Shown in pieces: positions 1-5,132 of a DNA stretch of 8,540 nucleotides. The position numbers were made by a program, and so were the translations under genes. This stretch comes from Thermodesulfatator sp. (GTDB lineage: Bacteria > Desulfobacterota > Thermodesulfobacteria > Thermodesulfobacteriales > Thermodesulfobacteriaceae): the NCBI GenBank assembly GCA_027036915.1, contig JALWCD010000150.1, positions 1 to 8,540 on the forward strand, in the 5' to 3' direction. Every line of letters starts with the position of its first letter. Positions within the stretch are counted from its first letter, which is position 1. Below the pieces are notes generated by a model, which had not been told where the DNA came from, made no database searches, and saw only the letters and a list, made by a program, of their open reading frames with translations.

Positions 1-135
1 GGATTCCCTTTGGGGAAAGAGCAGGTTTAAGAGCAGGGCCAAAAAGTCCAGCATCTGAGGGGAAGGATGAGTGAGCCCCGGAGTCTTATCTCCCGAAAAG
101 TCCAGCTGTCCGATCACGGCCGTAATCTTTGCCAT
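1..135 (-). CDS. Unidentified protein, N-terminal 45 residues only (runs off left edge)
   Basis: The frame is open from an ATG at 135 down to the left edge, giving 45 residues that begin MAKITAVIGQLDFSGDKTPG and continue with a hydrophobic, Leu-rich stretch (LDFLALLLNLLFP). The start is supported by an AGGGAG ribosome site at 148-143, 7 nt upstream, and by a consensus sigma-54 promoter whose predicted start site lies about 27 nt before the ATG. I do not recognise the family. The start MAKITAVIGQLDF is not a signal peptide, so a cytoplasmic protein is likely. The gene is divergent from clpB. Sigma-54 control suggests a conditionally expressed function (nitrogen, flagellar, metabolite or stress related), but the visible part does not say which. 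Confidence 0.7.
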   Translation of the reverse strand, partial: MAKITAVIGQLDFSGDKTPGLTHPSPQMLDFLALLLNLLFPQRES

Positions 136-172
136 ACCCTTTCTCCCTGATCCCTTTTCGGGGATTTTAAAT

Positions 173-188
173 TGCAAAGGGTGTGCCA
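173..188 (-). promoter_or_regulatory. Sigma-54 (-24/-12) promoter for the left-edge gene
   Basis: Read on the minus strand from 188 to 173, the sequence is TGGCAC, ACCCT, TTGCA. This matches the RpoN consensus TGGCAC-N5-TTGCW at every defined position with exact spacing. The conserved C of the -12 box is at 174, which puts transcription start near 162 and leaves a leader of about 27 nt with a ribosome site at 148-143. RpoN promoters need an enhancer-binding ATPase that usually binds roughly 80-150 bp upstream. On this strand that is about 240-310, where the inverted repeats lie. An imperfect DNA palindrome (ATCCC 150-154 / GGGAT 161-165) surrounds the predicted start. Confidence 0.75.
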
Positions 189-229
189 GTTTCCGGAGGA
201 GAAATTAAGGCCCTGAAAGGAGCCTGGGC

Positions 230-269
230 CGGAAAAAAGTTCCGCTTCGGGAAAATTTTTCCGGGAAGC
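230..269. repeat. Inverted repeats in the divergent spacer (candidate operator or activator site)
   Basis: Two adjacent dyads are visible. The first is CGGAA (230-234) facing TTCCG (240-244). The second has outer arms GCTTC (244-248) / GAAGC (265-269) and inner arms GGAAAA (250-255) / TTTTCC (257-262), broken by G249 on the left and GG 263-264 on the right. They sit immediately 5' of the clpB -35 box and about 70-110 bp upstream of the predicted sigma-54 start. The position fits an enhancer-binding-protein site for the left gene, a heat-shock repressor site for clpB, or both. It is not a CIRCE element (no TTAGCACTC/GAGTGCTAA). There is no gene upstream for it to terminate. Confidence 0.4.
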
Positions 270-275
270 TTTTAC

Positions 276-303
276 TTGACAGGGCAGGGGCCGTTCTTAC
301 CTT
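276..303 (+). promoter_or_regulatory. Predicted sigma-70-type promoter of the clpB operon
   Basis: TTGACA at 276-281 is a perfect -35 hexamer. A weak -10 TACCTT follows at 298-303 after 16 bp. The predicted start is near 310, giving a leader of about 43 nt that ends in the AGGAGGT ribosome site at 338-344. CTTGACA also resembles the CTTGAA -35 of heat-shock sigma-32 promoters, but the expected CCCCAT-type -10 is not present, so I prefer the housekeeping reading. The weak -10 suggests that an activator or another sigma factor may contribute. Confidence 0.5.
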
Positions 304-352
304 AGTTTTCGGATCGCGGATAAAAAACTTTAATTTCAGGAGGTCTAAAGGT

Positions 353-2947
353 ATGCGACTTGAGAAGTTTACTTTTAAGGCCCAGGACGCGCTCCAGGAG
401 GCGCAGAAAATAGCTGAAAGCCGTGGGCACCAGCAGCTTGAGCCGGAACACCTGCTCAAGGCCCTGGTAGAGCAGGAAGGGGGCATGGTGCCCATGATCC
501 TTGATCGCTTAGGGGTGAACAACCGCCTGGTCTCCTCGGACCTTGACGAGTACTTAGACAAACTCCCTCAGGTTTCGGGCGCGGGCTTTCAGGTCTATCT
601 CTCGCTCACCCTGAAACAGATCCTGGATCGGGCCGAGCGTCTGGCCCGGGAGATGCGCGACGAGTACATCTCCACGGAGCACATGCTTCTGGCTATCCTT
701 GAGAGTCACACCGAGGCCGCCCGCATCCTTCAGAACCGGGGGCTCACCAAGGAAAATGTCCTTCAGACCGTCCGTGAGATCCGGAAAGGACAGCGGATTA
801 CGGATCAGAACCCGGAGGACAAGTATCAGGCGCTTGAGAAGTTCGGGCGGGATCTTACGGCGCTCGCCCGTTCGGGGAAACTTGACCCGGTGATCGGCCG
901 CGACGAGGAGATCCGCCGGGTGGTTCAGATACTTTCCCGCCGCACGAAGAACAATCCGGTGCTGGTGGGCGAGCCCGGGGTGGGTAAGACGGCCATCGTG
1001 GAGGGTCTGGCTCAGCGGATCGTGGCCGGCGATGTGCCGGACCCCCTCAAGAACAAGCGCCTGGTGCAGCTCGATCTTGGGGCCCTTATCGCCGGGACCA
1101 AGTTCCGGGGGGAATTCGAGGAGCGCCTTAAGGCCGTGCTGCGCGAGATCCAGGCGAGTGAGGGCGAGATCATCCTTTTCATCGACGAGATCCACACTCT
1201 GGTGGGAGCCGGGGCCGCAGAAGGGGCCATGGATGCGGCCAACATGCTGAAACCGGCCCTTGCCCGGGGTGAGCTTCACTGCATCGGAGCCACCACCATT
1301 GACGAATACCGTAAACACATTGAAAAGGACCCGGCCCTTGAGCGCCGGTTTCAACCGGTCTATGTGGATGAGCCCTCGGTGGAGGAGGCCATTGCCATCT
1401 TGCGCGGGCTCAAAGAGAAATACGAGGTGCACCACGGGGTGCGCATCACCGATAGCGCCATCGTGGCCGCGGTGACCCTCTCTCATCGTTACATCACCGA
1501 CCGTTACCTCCCGGACAAGGCCATTGACCTTATAGACGAGGCCGCGGCCAAGCTCCGCATCGAGATCGACTCCATGCCCATGGAAATCGACGAGGTGGAG
1601 CGGAAGATCAAGCAGCTGGAAATTGAAAAGGTGGCCCTGGAGAAGGAGACCGACCCGCGGGCCCGGGAAAGGCTGCAAAAGATCGAAAGCCAGCTTGAGG
1701 AACTTCGGGCCCGGGCCGAGGAGATGAAGCGCCAGTGGCAGGAGGAACGGGAGGTCATTGTCAAGATTCGCAATCTCAAGGAGAAGATCGACCAGCTCCG
1801 CATTGAGGCCCAGCAGGCCGAGAGAAAGGGGGATCTCAATCGGGTGGCGGAGATCATTTATGGTCAGATCCCGCAGCTTGAAAAGGAGCTTGAGGCCGAA
1901 AACAAGCGCCTTGAGGAACTTCATCAGCGCCACGGCCGGCGCTTCCTCAAGGAGGAGGTGGACGCCGAGGATGTGGCCCAGATCGTGGCCAAGTGGACGG
2001 GTATTCCGGTCTCGCGGCTCCTTGAATCCGAGCGCGAGAAGCTTCTCAAGATGGAGGAACGGCTCAAGCAGAGGGTGGTGGGTCAGGATCACGCCATTTC
2101 CGCCATCGCCAACGCCGTACGCCGGGCCCGGGCCGGCCTCAAGGACCCCAACCGACCTATCGGCTCCTTCATGTTCCTCGGGCCAACCGGTGTCGGAAAA
2201 ACCGAGCTCGCCAAGGCCCTTGCGGAGTTCATGTTCGATACCGAGGAGGCTATGATCCGTATAGACATGACGGAATACATGGAGAAACACGCGGTCTCCC
2301 GGCTCATCGGGGCCCCTCCGGGGTATGTGGGCTACGAGGAGGGCGGGCAGCTCACCGAGGCCGTGCGCCGAAGGCCCTACTCCGTAATCCTCTTTGACGA
2401 GATCGAGAAGGCTCATCCGGATGTTTTCAATATCCTGCTCCAGATCCTGGATGACGGAAGGCTTACCGACGGCAAGGGCCGCACGGTGGATTTCCGCAAC
2501 ACCATCATTATCATGACCTCGAACATCGGGAGCCAGTGGATCCAGGAGATCACCACGGATCGGCAGGAGATGGAGCGCCGGGTGATGGAGGCCTTAAGGG
2601 CCCACTTCCGGCCGGAGTTTTTAAACCGCATCGACGAGATCATCATCTTCAACCGTCTGGGCCGCGAGGAACTCATGCGCATCGTGGAGATCCAGATCCG
2701 TTATCTTAGGGAGCGGCTTTCCGAAAAGCACATTACTATTGAGCTTACGGATAAGGCCCGCGAGTGGCTGGCCAACGTGGGTTACGATCCGGTTTACGGG
2801 GCAAGACCTCTGCGCCGGGCCATCCAGCGTTACGTGGAGGATCCCCTGGCCATGAAGATCCTGGCCGGGGAGTTCGGCGAGGGCGACCACGTGGTGGTGG
2901 ACCTCGATGAGGCCAAAAACGAGCTCACCTTCCGGAAGGGGGGCTAA
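353..2947 (+). CDS. clpB: ClpB, ATP-dependent protein disaggregase (Hsp100)
   Basis: ClpB is a hexameric AAA+ chaperone that works with DnaK to pull polypeptides out of aggregates in the cytoplasm. The 864 residues are full length for the family. In order: Clp_N repeats (about 1-145); first AAA+ module with Walker A GEPGVGKT (206-213), Walker B ILFIDE (274-279) and Arg-finger motif LERRF (329-333); a Glu/Arg-rich coiled-coil middle domain (about 405-525) that separates ClpB from ClpA; second AAA+ module with Walker A GPTGVGKT (610-617), Walker B VILFDE (678-683), sensor-1 TSNIGS (722-727) and sensor-2 GARPLRR (816-822). Pore loop 1 is KFRG, with Phe251 where E. coli has Tyr; pore loop 2 is GYVG with Tyr658. 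I see no ClpP-docking tripeptide. The ATG follows AGGAGGT (338-344) by 8 nt, and the start MRLEKFT matches ClpB N-termini. The gene heads an operon with the protease and fmt genes. Confidence 0.98.
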   Translation: MRLEKFTFKAQDALQEAQKIAESRGHQQLEPEHLLKALVEQEGGMVPMILDRLGVNNRLVSSDLDEYLDKLPQVSGAGFQVYLSLTLKQILDRAERLAREMRDEYISTEHMLLAILESHTEAARILQNRGLTKENVLQTVREIRKGQRITDQNPEDKYQALEKFGRDLTALARSGKLDPVIGRDEEIRRVVQILSRRTKNNPVLVGEPGVGKTAIVEGLAQRIVAGDVPDPLKNKRLVQLDLGALIAGTKFRGEFEERLKAVLREIQASEGEIILFIDEIHTLVGAGAAEGAMDAANMLKPALARGELHCIGATTIDEYRKHIEKDPALERRFQPVYVDEPSVEEAIAILRGLKEKYEVHHGVRITDSAIVAAVTLSHRYITDRYLPDKAIDLIDEAAAKLRIEIDSMPMEIDEVERKIKQLEIEKVALEKETDPRARERLQKIESQLEELRARAEEMKRQWQEEREVIVKIRNLKEKIDQLRIEAQQAERKGDLNRVAEIIYGQIPQLEKELEAENKRLEELHQRHGRRFLKEEVDAEDVAQIVAKWTGIPVSRLLESEREKLLKMEERLKQRVVGQDHAISAIANAVRRARAGLKDPNRPIGSFMFLGPTGVGKTELAKALAEFMFDTEEAMIRIDMTEYMEKHAVSRLIGAPPGYVGYEEGGQLTEAVRRRPYSVILFDEIEKAHPDVFNILLQILDDGRLTDGKGRTVDFRNTIIIMTSNIGSQWIQEITTDRQEMERRVMEALRAHFRPEFLNRIDEIIIFNRLGREELMRIVEIQIRYLRERLSEKHITIELTDKAREWLANVGYDPVYGARPLRRAIQRYVEDPLAMKILAGEFGEGDHVVVDLDEAKNELTFRKGG

Positions 2948-2950
2948 GAG

Positions 2951-3304
2951 GTGGGTTTGGTCTATGTTTCGGGAATCGTTTCCCACGAAGGGCGTGAGGA
3001 AGAGGTAGAGTTTCTGGTGGATAGCGGTGCCACTTATTCCCTTCTCAAAAAGGAGGTCTGGGAGCGACTGGGGCTTGTGCCGCGCCGGGAGGCGGAATTT
3101 GTCCTTGCCGACGGGACCAGCGTGAAAAGGAAGATTTCGGAGTGTTATTTCCGTTTTCCCTTCGGGGAAGGGCATTCTCCGGTGATCCTGGGGGAAGAGG
3201 GCGACGATGAGAATCTCCTCGGGGTGGTTACCCTGGAGATCTTAGGGGTGATTCTCGATCCCTTCAGGAGGGAACTTCGGCCGGCGAGGTTGCTCCTCAA
3301 ATGA
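2951..3304 (+). CDS. Small retropepsin-like (clan AA) aspartic protease
   Basis: This 117-residue protein carries the aspartic-protease signature FLVDSGATYSLL at 21-32, with Asp24 as the presumed catalytic residue. A flap-like LADGTSV follows at 52-58, and the second hydrophobic-Gly signature NLLGVVTLEILG at 88-99. This is the single-domain, retropepsin-like layout, which must dimerise to bring two aspartates together. There is no signal peptide or membrane segment, so it should be cytoplasmic. The start is GTG at 2951, 3 nt after the clpB stop, with a G-rich ribosome site (AAGGGGGG) overlapping the clpB end. Its stop overlaps the fmt start (ATGA). The substrate is unknown. Its place between a disaggregase and fmt suggests a role in handling damaged or nascent proteins, which is inference. 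Bacterial members of this group are poorly characterised, and proteolytic activity is not proven by sequence. Confidence 0.85.
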   Translation: MGLVYVSGIVSHEGREEEVEFLVDSGATYSLLKKEVWERLGLVPRREAEFVLADGTSVKRKISECYFRFPFGEGHSPVILGEEGDDENLLGVVTLEILGVILDPFRRELRPARLLLK

Positions 3305-4236
3305 GGTATCGGGTGATCTTCATGGGGACCCCGGAGTTTGCCGTCCCGGCGCTCCGGGCCCTTCTGGAGAGCGAGGAGGTAGTAGCCGTGGTCACCCAGC
3401 CGGATCGTCCCCGGGGCCGCGGCCGCCGTCTCCGCCCCTCGCCGGTAAAGGAGGTGGCTTCCTCCGCGGGTCTTCCGGTATTAGAACCCGAAAGGCTTAA
3501 AGACCCCGGTTTTCTTTCCGCGCTCAAGAGCTTCTCCCCGGACCTCATCGTGGTTGCGGCCTACGGGAAGATCCTTCCCCGGGAGGTGCTTGAGCTTCCA
3601 CGCCTCGGCTGCTGGAACATCCACGCCTCCCTGCTTCCGGCCTACCGCGGGGCGGATCCCATCCGCTGGGCCATCTTAAGGGGCGAACGCCGCACGGGCA
3701 TTACCATCATGCAGATGGACGAAGGCCTTGATACCGGTCCCATTCTTCTTCAGAAGGAAACCGAAATAGGGGAGGCGGAGACCGGGGGGGAGCTTTACGC
3801 CCGGCTTTCCGTCCTCGGGGCCGAGGCCCTGCTTGAGGCCCTTTCACTCCAGAAGGAGGGCCGTCTTAAGCCCCGGCCACAGCCCGAGGAGGGAGCAAGC
3901 TACGCGCCACCCATAAAGAAGGAAGACGCTCGCCTTGATTTCTCCTTTTCCGCCGGGGAACTCTCCCTTCGCATTCGGGCCTTTGATCCCCGCCCCGGGG
4001 CCTTTACCTTTCTTGAGGGCAAGATCTTCAAGCTCTTTCGTCCCGGGGTGCTTTCCGGAAACTCCGCGGAGCCTCCGGGGACCATCCTCGGGGTGCGGGA
4101 GGGGCGGCTTCTTATCGCCTGCGGTAAGGGCACACTTTCCGTCTCCGAGGTCCAGCTTGAGGGGAAACGCCGGGTCCCGGTTCCGGAGTTCATAAAAGGC
4201 CGCCGAATCGTCCCCGGGACCCGTCTCGGGTCTTAA
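3301..4236 (+). CDS. fmt: Methionyl-tRNA formyltransferase
   Basis: Fmt transfers a formyl group from 10-formyl-tetrahydrofolate to the amino group of methionyl-initiator-tRNA in the cytoplasm, enabling bacterial translation initiation. The 311 residues match the family length. The N-terminal formyltransferase domain (about 1-190) opens with VIFMGTPEFAVPAL (5-18). It has the catalytic set Asn106 and His108 in NIHASLLP, and Asp144 in MDEGLDTGP, plus the folate-site loop SLLPAYRG (110-117). RGADPIRWAI carries Asp119 where most homologues have Ala. The C-terminal tRNA-binding domain (about 205-305) includes YAPPIKKEDARLDF. The ATG overlaps the protease stop (ATGA), so translation is probably coupled; no strong ribosome site is seen. 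The usual partner gene def is absent here. The TAA stop shares bases with the nikR stop on the other strand. Confidence 0.97.
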   Translation: MRYRVIFMGTPEFAVPALRALLESEEVVAVVTQPDRPRGRGRRLRPSPVKEVASSAGLPVLEPERLKDPGFLSALKSFSPDLIVVAAYGKILPREVLELPRLGCWNIHASLLPAYRGADPIRWAILRGERRTGITIMQMDEGLDTGPILLQKETEIGEAETGGELYARLSVLGAEALLEALSLQKEGRLKPRPQPEEGASYAPPIKKEDARLDFSFSAGELSLRIRAFDPRPGAFTFLEGKIFKLFRPGVLSGNSAEPPGTILGVREGRLLIACGKGTLSVSEVQLEGKRRVPVPEFIKGRRIVPGTRLGS

Positions 4237-4652
4237 ACTAACTCCCTTCCGGTGGTGGTCATGGAGAGGCTGCAGTGAAGGATCCCTTTTAAGGCCTTGA
4301 TGCGGTCGGCGAGATCCCGCACCGCGCTTACCTCCCCCTTTACGATGATGACCTCCAGACACCGGTCGTGATCCAGGTGCACGTGCTGGGTGGAGATGAT
4401 GCGGGCGTAGTGGTCATGCTGGATATCGATCAGGCGATCGGTTAATTCCCGCTTGTGATGGTCGTAAACGTAGGTGATGGTGCCCACCACCTCGCTGTGG
4501 CTCCTCCGCCATTCCTCCTCCACCAGTTTCTCCCGGATGAGGTCCCGGATGGCCTCCGAACGGTTGCGATAGTGTTTACGGGAGAGGTATTCGTCGAACC
4601 TTTTGAGCAGGGTTTCCGGAATGGAGACCCCAAACCTTACGAGCCCGCTCAT
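4233..4652 (-). CDS. nikR: NikR, nickel-responsive ribbon-helix-helix transcription regulator
   Basis: NikR is a tetrameric DNA-binding repressor/activator that senses Ni(II) and controls nickel uptake or nickel-enzyme genes. From the ATG at 4652 it is 139 residues. Residues 4-42 form the ribbon-helix-helix domain (LVRFGVSIPETLLKRFDEYL then RNRSEAIRDLIRE). Residues about 55-135 form the ACT-like metal-binding domain. All four nickel ligands are present with E. coli spacing: His79 (IQHDH), His90 and His92 (QHVHLDH), and Cys98 (RCLE). I chose 4652 over the ATG at 4667 because AGGAGG at 4664-4659 is ideally placed for it and the upstream ATG abuts that site. No nickel transporter or nickel enzyme gene is adjacent. 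The divergent neighbour is the chemosensory operon, 75 bp away, which may be a target. Confidence 0.95.
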   Translation of the reverse strand: MSGLVRFGVSIPETLLKRFDEYLSRKHYRNRSEAIRDLIREKLVEEEWRRSHSEVVGTITYVYDHHKRELTDRLIDIQHDHYARIISTQHVHLDHDRCLEVIIVKGEVSAVRDLADRIKALKGILHCSLSMTTTGRELV

Positions 4653-4658
4653 AAGCGT

Positions 4659-4664
4659 CCTCCT
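4659..4664 (-). promoter_or_regulatory. Ribosome binding site fixing the nikR start
   Basis: AGGAGG on the minus strand (4664 to 4659) lies 6 nt before the ATG at 4652. The alternative in-frame ATG at 4667-4665 directly precedes it (ATGAGGAGG) and has no ribosome site of its own, so the shorter NikR is the supported product. Confidence 0.8.
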
Positions 4665-4690
4665 CATTTTTGAAATAAACCGGACTTAAC

Positions 4691-4720
4691 TTGACTTTTA
4701 AAATAGTATTTGCCTAAAAT
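4691..4720 (+). promoter_or_regulatory. Promoter of the chemosensory operon, predicted leaderless
   Basis: TTGACT (4691-4696, 5 of 6 to consensus) is followed after 18 bp by TAAAAT (4715-4720, 5 of 6). Transcription would start about 7 nt after the -10, at 4726-4728, which coincides with the ATG at 4728-4730. No purine-rich ribosome site precedes that ATG, in contrast to clpB, nikR and the receptor gene, which all have strong ones. A direct repeat of TAAAAT (4699-4704 and 4715-4720) and of GACTT (4683-4687 and 4693-4697) is also present. No clear promoter for nikR was found on the minus strand of this spacer. Confidence 0.55.
4701..4711. repeat. Short palindrome between -35 and -10 of the chemosensory promoter
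   Basis: AAATA (4701-4705), one central G, then TATTT (4707-4711) form a perfect 5+1+5 inverted repeat inside the 18-bp promoter spacer. A dimeric repressor bound there would block RNA polymerase. It does not match the E. coli NikR operator (GTATGA-N16-TCATAC), though NikR operators differ between lineages. In AT-rich DNA a dyad of this size can also arise by chance. Confidence 0.3.
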
Positions 4721-4727
4721 ATCCGCA

Positions 4728-5132
4728 ATGGCCATTTATTTTACTTTCTGGAAGGGGGAGAGGTTTTTTGCTCTGCCAATAGAATTTGTGGAGGGGGTTT
4801 CCAGGCTGGAGGAGCTTATCCCCGCTGATTGGGGTCCGGAGTGGCTGACAGGTTTTACTTTTTTTCGAGGCCAGGTTGTCCCCTTGGTAGATCTTGAGAG
4901 ATATATGGGCCAAAATCTTCCCCCTGTATCAGCCCGGTACGTGGTGGTCTCGCGGTCGAAGGAGCTCCTTGGCTTCGGGGCTACGAGACTTGGAGCGCAC
5001 TATAAGACCGAGGAGGGTCCCGAGCCTCTGGAAGAAGTCCGGTCGGGTTTTAAGGGACAATTGTTACTCGGGGGGCGTACGGCTCTGGTGATTGATCCTC
5101 CCGGTATTTTAGAGGAAGGAGGAGAAAGATGA
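4728..5132 (+). CDS. Short CheW-like chemotaxis coupling protein
   Basis: CheW-type proteins link chemoreceptor tips to the CheA kinase in cytoplasmic arrays. This protein has 134 residues from the ATG at 4728, shorter than E. coli CheW (167). It shows the fold's landmarks: an opening strand ([18 protein letters not shown]), the helix and loop [14 protein letters not shown] (19-32), the hallmark [18 protein letters not shown] (39-56), and a closing second barrel ending in [13 protein letters not shown] (116-128). Divergence in the second half and absence of a CheA, CheR or CheB gene nearby make it a dedicated coupling protein or scaffold for the adjacent receptor rather than the general CheW. 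An in-frame TTG at 4710 would overlap the -10 box, so ATG 4728 is preferred. The stop overlaps the receptor start (ATGA). The gene looks more AT-rich than its neighbours. Confidence 0.85.
   Translation: MAIYFTFWKGERFFALPIEFVEGVSRLEELIPADWGPEWLTGFTFFRGQVVPLVDLERYMGQNLPPVSARYVVVSRSKELLGFGATRLGAHYKTEEGPEPLEEVRSGFKGQLLLGGRTALVIDPPGILEEGGER

Noticed and set aside
244..275. Rho-independent terminator before clpB (stem followed by a short T run)
   Set aside because: The genes on both sides are transcribed away from it, the stem is interrupted, and no transcript would arrive there. An operator reading fits better.
797..802. Internal translation start in clpB giving the short form lacking the N-domain, as in E. 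coli
   Set aside because: At the equivalent place (residues 149-150) there is an ATT codon and no ATG or GTG. The upstream AAAGGA is not enough to support it.
554..2416. A 620-codon open frame on the minus strand inside clpB
   Set aside because: It lies entirely opposite the unambiguous ClpB frame, has no ribosome site or recognisable motif, and is explained by GC-rich codon bias that suppresses antisense stops.
3784..3790. Run of seven G in fmt as a phase-variation tract
   Set aside because: It is short, encodes conserved-looking sequence in an essential gene, and similar G runs are expected in this GC-rich DNA.
4237..4300. Terminator hairpin for fmt inside the nikR 3' end
   Set aside because: No GC-rich stem followed by a T-tract could be found. 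The AAGG/CCTT pairings are only 4 bp.
4653..4667. Longer NikR start at the upstream ATG (5 extra residues)
   Set aside because: The ATG abuts the AGGAGG that serves the downstream ATG and has no ribosome site of its own.
4710..4727. TTG start for the CheW-like protein (6 extra residues)
   Set aside because: It overlaps the -10 box, has no ribosome site, and the CheW-like fold begins naturally at the ATG at 4728.
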